From Gavia stellata (Eukaryota; Chordata; Aves; Gaviiformes; Gaviidae), in NCBI RefSeq assembly GCF_030936135.1, contig NC_082596.1:2022155-2086154 (forward strand): a DNA stretch of 64,000 nt, read 5' to 3'. Positions 37,357-49,517 of this stretch are shown here, piece after piece. How positions within the stretch are numbered: the stretch's first letter is position 1; each line of letters opens with the position of its first letter. A model generated the notes under the pieces. It saw only the letters and a list, made by a program, of their open reading frames with translations, ran no database searches and had not been told where the DNA came from. The translations under genes and the position numbers were made by a program.

Positions 37357-40300
37357 ATGAAGGCTTTTCTGATTGCCCTGCTGGCGGCAGTCCTGTGTGC
37401 TGAGCAAGGTAAGGAGCTTTGGAGGCTGGGAGAGCCAGATGGAGAGGATGAAGATACCAGAAAAGACATTAGAGATAATGCAGGGACAAGAAGGTTTGAC
37501 AGCTTTTATTGCAATTGGTTGAGTCTTGGTATGGCAGTTTTTCTTTGGCGTCACCTGCATCAAGCACTGTTTAGTGTGGTTGAGTCTTAGCTTCTGGGTG
37601 AGTTCTGCCGAGGTGCCCATCACCCAGAGAAGCTCACCGCTCTGGTTTCTCACACCCTCAAGTATCAAGCTCTGACCACTCACATCTGAAGACAGACATG
37701 TGAACTGAAAAACGCTAACAGGAATTAAGCTGGGCTCACAGTTTTGCCTTTGGTTTTATTTTTGTTCCTGAATGAAACTTCAGGAGCTGTTTATAAAGGT
37801 AACAGGTCTGGTGTTGACACCGCATCTTCTGCCAGCGTTTCACTTTATTTCCCACAATGACATTACAATTAAGAAACTAGGTTGCTGGCAGATATTTGAA
37901 AGCCTAAGAGCTCTTTGCTCGTAGGTTTGAAGAGCTTTTTTAAGTGTTTGGGAGTGAGTGTCTTTATAATGGGATCCACAACGCTCTGTGCTTGTTCTCT
38001 TTCAAAAGGAGGTGCAGATATAACTAGATAATTGTATAGAAATATGCGGTTGAGAAACATTGGCTGTGTGGTTGTATTTGCAATCCCAAGGAATACTGCA
38101 AGCCTTTTTGCACCGTTAAGGTTATTTCTGGCTGCATTTGCAAAACTAGAGCTAATGGAGGGTGGAGGCCAGATGCAGGCAAGGCTTTATAAGAGCTATA
38201 ATGGTTTAAGCTGTTATTGTTTCCTGACTGGGAGGGGTTTTCCTTGCATCAGTCAGTGAACATGAGCACATTTCAGTTGCTTTCGCGCACATGCTGGGGT
38301 CTCGGCTCCATCTGCAGCAGGAAGTGGTTTGAATAACTTTGTGAAATTTGGCAGAAAAGAAGATACAAGAGAGCTACAGGGACTGTAAACAGCAATAACA
38401 CTTGCTAGGCAGCTGGGATTGCTCTGGCATGGTCTGCAAGAGCACAGTAGCCCACAGCTCAGGTTGGGGGACCTCCAGAGGAGAGGTGAGAGGCTCAACT
38501 GATCCAAGTACTGGAGAAACAGCGAGTGCTGAATAGTCAGTTAAAGAGATGTTAAAACCAGGATGCAACAAGGATAATTTTGTCTGCTGTTATGGAGAAC
38601 ACCTGCGCTCGCAACACCTGGCACTAGAAAAGAACATCTGGGTAGGTTTCAGAGCAAGGCAGTCAGTCATATGCTGAGGCACCCAGAGCTGGCTGCAGAG
38701 CTGTACCCAAGGCACCTGAGCTCCCCATATGCAGAGGGAAGACCTTTTCTTCTCCTACCTGGAGTAGATAGGGCCTAAAATGGCTTTTAATTCTCTTTTA
38801 AGACTGCTTCTGGAATTGTCTAACCAAGTGTCACGGGCAGGTTCAACTTCAGAGGTGAAGTTGAATCAACAGCAGCTGGGCTTTGGAGAGTCCCTGGGAG
38901 GTGTTTCCTTGTTAAAAATAGGTTGAAATTCAATTGAAAGGGGCTCTTCTGTGCAGAAATAAGAGCCAGGAGGAACTGAGCCAGGGAAATTTCAACCTAA
39001 CGGAGGACCCTCCCTGGCTTGCAATTCGGTCACCTTCAACCAAGAGCTCTCCACCACTGGGGGCAACGGAGCAGGCTGTCCCGTGAGCAACTTAACTGCC
39101 TCTGTCACCCCTGCTTAGAAATGAGGAGCATTTTATGGGACTCTGAACAGGAGGGAAACAGTTTCCACCAGTTGTGAATCCATCTCCAGGGAACGAGATG
39201 GCACATGCCTGTGTTTCTAGCATGGCCAGCTGGCCAGCCTGGCAACTTGACTCAATTTACTTCAGTTTTGTTCAGAAATACACATCCTACTCCCTTCTGG
39301 CTTTGTAATAGACCTGGCTCAGCCCTGCTAATGGTATCACTGAGAACATGTTGTTCCAGGCGCTGGTAGAAATAATCTCTCTATTGTCCAGAGCAACCTC
39401 TTCCAGGGAACTCCCTTTAATGTGGCTCTCTGCTCAGTAATTTAGCTCACAGGGGTGTCATAGGCTTTAATTAATTCATGTCTGTACGGTGTTTTGCAGA
39501 TGCAGCCTGAAAACACTAAAGACTAAGCTCTCACCTGAGAACAGTGCCAGTTCATCCTCTCCTTGCCAGAGCTATACTAGACCCAGCTGGGCAGGTTGCG
39601 AGCTCTGCTTTTGCAGGCTGGCTGTCAGCCAGGTCAATGTGGACCTGGGTGAGAAAGAAGGGTCACCTGAGAGTGCTGCTCAGGCTGAAAAAATGTGTTT
39701 TCAGCTTTAATCGCTGAAAATCTCAAGTAAAGAAAGAAAACTTGTTTTGTTCTCTTTGTTTGCCTTTTCAGCTTCATTAATCAAAACCAACTTCTTATTT
39801 CACTTGTCGTGAAAGTTTGTTCGTAACACACTTTTCACCTTGTATTTTCCAAGAAGGGACATGGCTTCTGACACTTTCTTCCCAGGAGGGTGTTGCTGGA
39901 AACCACTAACATGTGTCATGTGCGCTCTTTCCAGCTTCCTCGCTGTTTTGCTACACATGTGACAACGAGCACTCCAACTGGAACTGTCTTAAAACCTACA
40001 AGTGTGAAGACCATGAGAAATACTGTACAACCACATACAGCTCTGCTGGGTTTGGTAAGTACCAGCAACACATCAAGAAGCTTTTTTTTCTTTTTTTCCT
40101 CCAGAGACACAGATGCGCAATAGTTTTTTGAGGGCAGTAGTTGTTGATCACTGAAGTTTAAGGTTGTCAACATAAAACGTGTGAATCCCTCAGTGGTGCC
40201 CTGTGACCCACCACCTGGGGTACGTTCCTCACCACCTTGTGGCAGGGCTGGCTGGAGCACACAGATTTTCATGAGCAGACCCTGTTGCTTGATCTGAGAG

Positions 40301-40817
40301 CTCACACATGTGCTTTGTGATGGAGGACCAAAAGGGGTTGGCCGTAAGTAAAGGGGTTTTAGAAACCGAAAATGCATTGGCAGTGATTTTTTGCTGTCCT
40401 ACATGAAGCATGGTGTGGGTTTCTACCGAGAACTTTCTAGTGTCATGAATTTGATCCAGACTGTGTGGACACTCACCCAGCACTCACCAAATCCACTGAT
40501 AGCCGTTACTGCTGCATTGCAAATTAAGTATGGTGCAATATCCTCTGGTCAGCTCTTGCAGAAGAATCTTAAATCACAGCTCTCCTTTCTTGTCTATTCT
40601 CCACCCAGGCAAGGACATGGGACACCGCATCACCAAGAAATGTTCTGTAGACTGTCCTGAGACGAACGTGAACTTCGGTGTGGCGGCTTATTCCACCAAA
40701 TGCTGTAGTACCTCCCTGTGCAATTTCAGTGGTGCCAACAGCATAAAAATCAGCTACGCCGTGATGTTCCTGGGAATTGTGGCCAGTTTGATCTGTGTCA
40801 TCAGGGCAGGATTGTGA
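37357..40817 (+). CDS. Ly6 gene C: LY6E-like GPI-anchored surface protein
   Basis: Exons 37357-37408, 39935-40054 and 40609-40817 have consensus GTAAGG/GTAAGT donors and CAG acceptors and join in phase 1 to 126 residues. The signal peptide is MKAFLIALLAAVLCAEQ. The mature domain starts SSLFCYTCDNEHSNWNC and carries ten cysteines, ending CCSTSLCNFSG, the typical Ly6 LxCN motif. A hydrophobic tail (YAVMFLGIVASLICV) after the Ser-Gly-Ala region fits GPI attachment near the SGANS segment. Length, exon structure and residues such as the N-terminal MKAFL and the SNW motif match the bird LY6E (SCA2/TSA-1) family. LY6E proteins are surface proteins linked to lymphocyte biology and virus entry; this copy's own role is unknown. 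True LY6E orthology is not claimed, because gene D is equally similar. The gene looks intact. Confidence 0.92.
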
Positions 40818-41067
40818 TGAGGGGTGGGAGAAGATGTGACAACCCAAGAACCTACAAGGTATTCCCCAACTGAGAAACCAACATCTTCTGTCAAGTGTCC
40901 CAACAGGGTCTATGCTACCTGTTTTTCCAAGACATTGCTTCAGGTCCCATCCACAAAATGGCATGGCAGTGTAGCGCCTGTTTTTTCCCCTGTATCATTT
41001 GTTATTTTGTACTAATTTTTCCTGGGAAAGCTCTTTTGATAGCACGTGTGTGACGATTGTCAGACAA

Positions 41068-41073
41068 AATAAA
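41068..41073 (+). promoter_or_regulatory. polyadenylation signal AATAAA of Ly6 gene C
   Basis: AATAAA lies 251 bases after the stop codon and is followed within 30 bases by a GT- and T-rich stretch (gagtgtgtttatt), the usual downstream element. Confidence 0.8.
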
Positions 41074-44000
41074 GATTTATGTTATTCTAGAGTGTGTTTA
41101 TTATACCCACACTAAGATCAGCCTGAGAAAACAGCTCTGTCAGAAAGGGTTGTAGTCTGAATCTACTTCACATTGAATTCCTCTTTTTAACACCTGGGAC
41201 TCTTCTCCTGGCTGCCTTTCTCAGTTGACTCAGTTGCATCCAGCAGCTCAAGACAGACACTCCATAAAGCCAGATGTTCTGCCTGATCACTCAGCGCTAA
41301 CGAATGACGGTGTCAATCTGGAAAGGTCAAAGATGATTGCATTGTTCCCATTGCACGCAACAGCAAGAATTGTTTTGTAAGTGCCGACACATGGGACTGG
41401 GGCTTTGCCAGGTATTGGTTGTGCTCCTGGCTGTGCTGCAAAGTTCGCGTGTGGTCTCTGCAGGGTGGGGGGTTTCAGCTTTTAAAATAGGTAAAGGTCC
41501 CACCCCAAGATGCTGGGGATGTCCAAGATGAGGACGGTGCTGCTGGAATCTGTCCTCATGGGAAGGGAACCTCTGTGCCTGCTTGAAGGTGCGTAATTCC
41601 CAGCTGAGCAGTTTATAACTGCAGTGCTGCATTTCAAGAGGGCTTGTATAGAAGTGGCACCTGGAAAAAAGCCCTGACGTTCGCCACCCAGCTGGATTTG
41701 AGGGGAGTCCTGCTCCACCAGCGCTCAAGACAGGCTGCAAAGTGCATGTGTTTCTGTGCAACGGGGAGAAACCACAGCGCTGGCTGAAGGCTGTGAAGAT
41801 GGGATTACGTTTAATCATCCTGTAAAGATTTAATTTTTGAGCAATGAGGGTGTCCTAGCAATTATTTAAATATGAGATGGGCCAACTGCAGAACAGTAGC
41901 GTTACGGCTTTTCTGTGCTGAGGAACCAACAGAAACTTGGGGTTTTGCACTTCTTTTTAACCACTTTTCCTGTCACTTTTCCTATACGTTAGTCACAATA
42001 ATTTCTGAAATTATTCTCAAAGCTTTTGGCTAACTTGAAAATCCACATTTAGTAAAAACAAGATTTGAATCAAGCATCACAGATACTTTTAAATTTCAGC
42101 TTTTGTTTCATGAGAAGTACACGTTTTCACCGAAATAAAGAAATTGTTTACCAGTTTCAATTGTTTGATAGTTTCAACCAGGTTTAGAACAAGATGAGCA
42201 AAACACTCTCTTTCCTTCTCCACTCAGCAATTGTGTCAAGGGAAATAAGCCTTTCCACCCAATTCTCCACCCCCAGTTAAATCATGTTACTCTTTCCAAA
42301 ATCATCTTGAAGTTCATAGCTTCCAAATACTTGTAAACTGTGATATTATCTTCTCCTTTGCCTTGGTCCCTTTGGTGTCCTAATCATCCGTCCTTTCTAC
42401 GCCCATGGGTTCTTTTCAATCTATCTCACCTGGCCCTGGTGAGGGATGAAGATAACATTAATTTGAGGGGGACATATGGGACTGGTTGGAAGAATGCAGG
42501 ACCATCTACTGGAAAATCTCAACTGTCAGAAATCCTGCGATAACTCCTTTAAGAAATACAGCTTTGCCATCTCAAAATCTCAGCAGCTTGCAGAAGACAA
42601 GAGATATTTTAGTTTTTGCTTGGATGAGACTAGAAGGGAGGGGAAAAAAAGAAATGTGCCTGGCTGAGCTGCTATTTCTGTACCTGTTAATGGATGCTGT
42701 TGGCTGAAATAAATCTGAACGTGGGCTGCCTCTGCAGTGCAACGTACGGGCTGCAGAATGGCATCGCCTTGTGACTAGAGCCCCCTTTTCTGCTATTACC
42801 TCAAATAGTCAGCAATAAAAGTTGATTTACCAATAAGACTCATGAAATCCCTTCTGGATTGGGGAAAATAAAATATTTCACAAGGAAGAGGGTTGCAGTG
42901 CCTGGCATGGAGGGTGCCAACTTCTGTTTTCCTCCTGCCTGGTGCCTTACAAAGGCATTGGTCTTATGAAGCCAAGCAACGCCCCTCCTTTGAGCTTTCT
43001 TGGTTAATTGCCACCTCTGTTCCAACTGAGTTTCATGCTCTACCTATTGAGAAAGCAGAAGTTTCTTCACCTTAGTCACACAGGTCTCCATCCTAACAAT
43101 ATTTATACGTCCAATTTAGAGGTGTTGGAAAGAGTTACACCACCTCAAGAACTGGGCATGCCTTTTCAATGAGGTAATGACTCATATGGGTCATACTGAA
43201 AGCCCAAATATTCAACGGGAAATGGAAATCTGAGCAACTTTGAGACTAAGAAAAAAGGGAAACAAAACAGATGGAGAGCAGCAAGGGGCAGAGTTGCTGG
43301 CAGAGGCTTGGGGCACGCGGGTTGCTCCTGCAGCTCTGAGTGTCATGTGAAAGGGACCCAGCTGGACCGTTTCTGGGACTGTGCCTCCGTCCCCACGACT
43401 AGATGGCAGAAAGACAATGGTGGGAGGAAAAAGCAACAGCAATCAGAAGAAGATGGGAAAGATTCTGATTTTATACAGGGAGATACGATGAAACATGATA
43501 AAAAAGGAGGAATAAAGAGCACCGTATGGAAATCCAGTGGAGTACTCCTCTTTGGCATTTCACATAATTTTGGCTGGCTATGATTTTTTTTTTCTGAAGA
43601 CTTAATGAGTTAAGATCCTTGATCAGGCAATCCCTCATTCTCTATGCTTTAACTGGTTTGTTTTTTTCTCCCTGACATTTATTTTTTGTAATTTGTGAAA
43701 AAAATCACAGCTTGTTCAATATGATGGGAGTGGGTGTTATTTCTACTTTTTAATTTAAGTGGTCATTCTCATTGCCTAGTGGGATTTATTTTCTAGTAAG
43801 AGAACATTTTCTCTCATATAAAATATCCAATTTTAGAACAGAAACATTTATGATTTTGAACTGCTTTCTTAAAAAGGCCCATAGAAAATGATGTCTGGTC
43901 CCCCATGAAATGCAGTGGAAGGATACTGCTCTTCTGATCTAGCTGTATTGACAATCCTGGGAGACATTTTGTAGAAGGTTCAATCCCAATTTCAAATTCA

Positions 44001-44375
44001 AATTCAATCAATTTCCATATGTACTAAAACAGTGTGCGAGGACAGGATTTTCAAGGATGCAGCCTGCGCTGAGACCCGAGCTGACCTGGAAAGGAAAATA
44101 TTCCTCTTCTCACGTGGACGCTGTTTTGTTTTTGTGTTTTGCTTTTCCTCCACTTATCCAGAATTAGAAACTGTTGCATACTTTAAACCAGATGAACAAG
44201 CTGCATTGTGAAACAACTAGGAAAAAAAGAAGCGGGGGGAGAATATATGCCTGTTTAGATTTCCAACAAAGCATGCTTCCACATACAAGCCCTGACACAT
44301 TACGCTCTATTATCCACCACCTGACATAGCAACCCTATAGTTATTATCCCAGCATCAAAGCAAACACTGCAGAGG
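41074..44375. other. intergenic region between Ly6 genes C and D
   Basis: 3.3 kb with no recognised exon or mobile element. It becomes AT-rich toward gene D (43560-44030). Confidence 0.6.
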
Positions 44376-44382
44376 TATAAAA
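44376..44382 (+). promoter_or_regulatory. TATA box of Ly6 gene D
   Basis: TATAAAA lies 58 bases before the gene D start codon at 44434, in the same arrangement as gene C. Confidence 0.7.
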
Positions 44383-44433
44383 CCTGCCCTGGGTGAGCCC
44401 TGCTCGTTTTGGAGGCTGCGAGACCTATAAAGG

Positions 44434-47400
44434 ATGAAGACTTCTCTTCTTGTCGTGCTCATCATAGCCCTGTGCACAGAGAATGGTGAGTCTCCGAGGA
44501 TTTCTTTGCGCTAGCGAGACCCCCAGAGTTGGGGCATGTCTTTGATATTGCAGGATGACAAAGGGATTTTGCAGCACGAATGGTAAAGCTGGAGGGTCAT
44601 TAAGCTCTAGAGAATATTCCAGTCCTCAGGATAAGAAGCTGGGGGACGTATCGCCACCTGAAGTTGGAAGGACGCTGAGGAGCTGAAGGGGGGGATGAGA
44701 TACCCACCTCAACTGAGGGGTGCAGTCCCAGCCCAGCCCTTGGAGTGGCTCAGTGTAGGCAGCTGAGAGCCCCTGGTGCAGCTCCGTGAGAAGGGGGGTT
44801 AGCTGGGGGATATACAGAGCTGGACAGGCAAAGGGCAGTATGTACAATAAAGCTGCAAATTTGACATGTAACTAACTACAGCTTGATTATTTTTTTTTTT
44901 TACTTGCTTGTTTATTGGTTGCAGTTAAAAACCATCATTACCTAAATTGGTATAGACAGGCATGCCACAAGAAGGTGCAATTCTGGCTCCCATCTCTTTC
45001 TTGCAGCTTGTTGCTTTGAGGTACAACTTTGCCAACATTGATCCCAGGTCTGGAATGAAGATGCAGAGTCCCACTCTCATTCTGAAAACTGGTGGCTGTT
45101 TCTTTTGGGAAAGATTCACTGGGAACGTGCACTTTAACTCTGCCTGGCTGGGCTCTGCCAAGCACCGCTGCCTCTGGCAGATGCCCCCTTTGCACAGGGG
45201 TGGGCTGTGGGTCAGGCAAGGAACAGAGTATGTCCTGAATATCCCTCTGACTATTCCAGGGGAATAGCTGATTTCCTCAGCCTGGGGGGCTTTTGCCTTA
45301 TTGCAAACTGAATTTTTCTCAGGCTCTGCTGTAGGACTTTACCTGCAAATTACTGGACATTTTAATCTGGGTCTAGCAGAGCACTTAGGCTCACACTTAA
45401 TTTGAGGCTGTAAATGCTTTTACTGTGGGACTTCACAGCCTTTAAATTTGGCATGTGCTAAATCATTGTGCTCAACGGGGTTGAGAAAGTTGAGGGCAAT
45501 AAAAGGGTTCTTTCCTGCAGCTTATCAACTGTGATCACATTTTTTTTAAAAAGATCACGTAATGAGACAGCAAACTTACCAAAGGAGCTGGTGAAAATTA
45601 ACACATACGCAGCACCACTTCACTGTGCAATCTAGCCAGAAGACTGGTTGCTGTTCCAATTAATTCTGAACCTGACTGATTTTAACGGTGTAAATCCTGC
45701 ATCTGCTGGCACTTGCACTTGCTAATGCTTTACACATCTAAGTTGTTCATCTGGGTGGCTCAAATCATTCACATGAAAATCTTCCTTGAGGAATATTCTT
45801 TTTCAGTTAGAGCAGAGGACTTGCTGGGCACAGAGAGGAGACCTCCAAAGGCAGCCTGGTTTAACCCCAGCTTTGAATCCAGAGCGGGGAATGTGTCGAA
45901 AGAAATATTGTTCCCTTCCCCACTCAGCCCTCCTTGCAACAGATACCTCAACAGATGCAATAAAATCAGAAGTGTTTTTCAGTAGTATGAGCAATTGCTG
46001 TACGTACTTGGACAGAGGATCAAAATTGTCCTACCTGACAAATGTAGGTCTTGGGACAAATGTACTCTTAAATTAGCAACTTTGGGAGGTTGGGATGAAA
46101 CAGAACTTGGGCGTGTAACAAGCTCCACTGTTTCCTGCATAGATTCAGGAAGTTTTTCTTGGAATAGGCTTGATTAAAGAAGCTGCATTAATTAAGGAAT
46201 AAAATGAGCTATATGTCTGGAAAATCCAGTTTGGGGACTTTGCTCTAGTGTACAGTTATTTTGGGAGGAAAGGGTGGTTCCCAGTGGGGTGGAGCAGAAA
46301 TGTGTCTGTGTGGGGTTTGCACAAGAAGATCATGAAGCCTCACTGCTTTGAGTACAGATAGTCTAAAGGAGGGTCCCAGACTTGAGAAAAAAAAATGTAG
46401 CCTGCAGTGTCAGGAGAATACCGAATGCAAGAGCCAGGCAGGACAGCCAAGAGAGTCTGGAGATGGAAATGACCGTGACCAAGGTAGGGAGCAAATTGCA
46501 GCAGTCTTGGTATCAAGTCAGAGCGATCTGGGGGCCAGGTTTGAGGCTTCTGAAATTGTAAGAGTGTTGAGCATGGGACCAGAGGGAGATGGGATCTGAG
46601 TCACTGCAAGCCCAGTTGCCTGGCCTCTGTGTCCTCTGCTAGCTGCTCTTCAGTGAGAGACAACAGAGGGAGAGTAGGATCTGCAAGGACGACAGACCAC
46701 AAGAGGAAAGTGAAGGTCAGTGCTGGGTGGCCATGGAAAGGGCAAAGGGGCTGTTAGCTGGAGTGGGGAGAGAAGACAGTTTCCACAGAGACAGAGAAGG
46801 ATGAATAGTACCCTAAAAGGCATTTTTGTGGTGCTCTATGAAATGCAGTGCACACCCTGGTCACCTGGGTCACGGTCGGAGCTGGGGCCAGGTCTGGGCT
46901 AGTAGGACGATAGGGAGCAGAGAGCCTGTTTGGGCCAGATAAGCTTGTCTAAGGTCAAACAAGGGCAGCAATGAGGTTGGGACGTTGCTGGCAAAGGCAC
47001 CAATAAGGGCAAAGAAGCTTGAGCAAGGGAAAAGAAGAGTGAGGGAGACAAAGGGAAAAGAAGACAGAGGATGGTGCTAGTACAAAAATAAGACGGGTGT
47101 TAACTGGCCGTAGATGGGGAAAGCCTAGAAATGAGAAGAATGAGCCTAATCCCTGGTGGGTTACATTACTGCAGGAGTGTTTGCTCCGGATAAACAGATG
47201 AGCAGGAAATTCCCCTTATCATGCAAAGAAACCTTCCCGGAGGATCTCTTTGCTATGAATGACTGCTTTAGCTTATGTGTATGCAAGCTGTTTTCTTTCA
47301 TTCGTATTAGCACAGTGCTTTGCTGATGCAGTTACAGATGTACACATTTTGTAGTGTTAGGCAGTCATCACCCACGCATGGCTGTAAAAAGGAGTCTACT

Positions 47401-49103
47401 GCAGCCAAGGGGGTGATTTACTGAGCCCTGTCTTCTACAGGTTCAGGATTGCCCAGCACAGGAGAGCTCTGAAAATGAACTAGTCAAATGCAAGCATCTA
47501 TCTTCCCAGCATTTGGAAGAGATACGTTGTGGGGGCATGCAACAAAATAGTCATGCCTAGTATGGCCAGGGGGGTTACTCTTAGGAGTATGTCTTCCTTT
47601 TTATATTCAAAAAGATTTTTTAAATAATTCACTGTTAGTCTCTGTGCTCTGAGAAAGGACGTGTAGGCCAGGACTCTTCAGATGACCTGAAGAGGATGAG
47701 TGTGGACAGGAATTACCTAGTCTCTTTCCATACAAGAACTAGTGGCCAGCAACCGGGACTTGGAGGAGCCAGGCTGGGAAGAAACCAGAAGAGCTTCATG
47801 CTGCTAGTGGTAGTAGGCTGGGGAGCTCTTTCCAAAAGCATGCTTCGGATGCCAAATATTTAAATGGATTCAAGTAAGTATCCAGAAGGAAGATCCCTTG
47901 AGGGTTACTAAATGAGCAAACCACATCAGTGTCAGGAATCTGAGCTTAAAGTAATTTGGGTCCAGGAGAGTCGCTGGGGCCAAGTTTCACGCACCAAGGA
48001 TGGTGTTGGCCTGTGGCTGCTGGGCTTGACAGATCCTCCATCTGGACCAGCACCACCAGTTTTGTGCTCCTATGGATATTTCTAGAGGTGATTGATGGGT
48101 GTTGTGTGCCTCTTTTGCAGCTTTTTCTTTGACATGTTTCACATGCAAAGATGCATCTTCCAACATACACTGTCTTGGTACAACCACATGCTCTGACCAT
48201 GAGAAGTACTGTCTCACAACCTATTCTACCACGGGACTTGGTAAGTGTGAAGCTTTTCTAAGGCTCTGATGACAAGAGGGTGTTCAGGTTAGGCTGACTG
48301 CAGGGCCTCCTCCCACCATGAGGTGTGGTGGAAGAATTAATGACGATCATAGCACACAGACAGCAAATCTTGCAGCAGGTGGGAACTCAGCATAGCCCGT
48401 CCCTGTTGCAATATGTCATAACAATACTGCACTGCTGATTAAACACACCCAGGAGAGGGAGACATTGGAAGAGAGAGGCTTGCTCCGCACAAACCCCTTG
48501 TCTCATCTCCAAGCTCAAATGTATGCTCATGAGGTGGCGGAACTGGAAAGGGCCAGGTACTGTTGAAGGAGCAATCCCAAGGCACGGTGACGATGATGTC
48601 TTGCAATCTTGCACTGTGCAAATGCATTAAACCTCCAAATTCTTGCCCTGGATTGCACTCAGCTGGCCCCCTGAAAACAGCAGAGGAGTCGTAAGGCCTG
48701 GAGATGGTCTCCATAGGTCACATATACCCAAATACTGATGCAGTATGCCAAGGTCCAAGGGGAAACCAGCAGCATTAAGTACAGAACAATGTATTCCCCT
48801 CTGGATATTGTGCAGCTGGTCTATCATTGGTCTGTGAAAAACACATGAGATAAAAACCCCGACTTTTCTCCCTGTTCTCTCTCTCCCGCTTCAGGCAATG
48901 ACCGTAACCAGCGTATTACCAAGAAATGTTCTGCATTTTGCCCAACAATTGACCTGAATATCGGCATAGCCGGCGTTGCTACCAGCTGCTGCGAGACTTC
49001 CTTGTGCAACATCAGCGGTGCCAGCAGTGTGAAAACCAGCTACACTATGATAGCTCTGGGCGTCTTGGCCAGTCTTGCGTGCATCCTCCGGCTGGGTTTT
49101 TAA
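44434..49103 (+). CDS. Ly6 gene D: LY6E-like GPI-anchored surface protein
   Basis: Exons 44434-44485, 48121-48240 and 48895-49103 join in phase 1 to 126 residues; exon sizes are identical to gene C. The signal peptide is MKTSLLVVLIIALCTEN. The mature domain begins FSLTCFTCKDASSNIHC and keeps all ten cysteines, with RITKKCSAFCP, SCCETSLCNISG and the tail SYTMIALGVLASLACIL, a clear GPI-type hydrophobic end. An NIS sequon overlaps the final LCN motif. From memory, the residues CFTCKDASSN, NIGIA and CNISGASSVK make this the copy that most resembles chicken LY6E. The first intron is 3.6 kb and shows no recognisable gene. Splice sites are canonical and there are no breaks, so it is probably functional. 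Confidence 0.92.
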
Positions 49104-49511
49104 AGGGGCTGGGGTGGGGGGAAAGGAGCTGCTTGGCATTGCATTGCAAGGGATCAAACTCTCATCTGTACAGTGTGAATGCTGCCGTGTTTCTCCTGCC
49201 TGGAAGGTCGCATCCCATCAGCAAATATTTTTGCTCTTTCCGTGCCCTGATGACAACGCACAAGAGCACAGCCCTACCTCAAAATGGTGTTTGGAAGAGA
49301 AAGGCGTGATGTGGAGCCCTGCTCATACAGAAGGGCACCATGCAGTCACCAGCTCTCCTACTATTGGCCTTTATAACTCCGTGCATTTTTTTCCCCTTCA
49401 TTTTGTCCCTGTTCTTCGTGTGCCATTTTTCCCTTTATACCATTTTCTGCCCTGTATCATTTTGCTCTGAGACAGCCTTTAATATTATAGTTGTAAACAG
49501 AAGCTGGGCAC

Positions 49512-49517
49512 AATAAA
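49512..49517 (+). promoter_or_regulatory. polyadenylation signal AATAAA of Ly6 gene D
   Basis: AATAAA lies 409 bases after the stop and is followed by a T- and TG-rich stretch (tattgtgtgactgtgtgg). Confidence 0.8.
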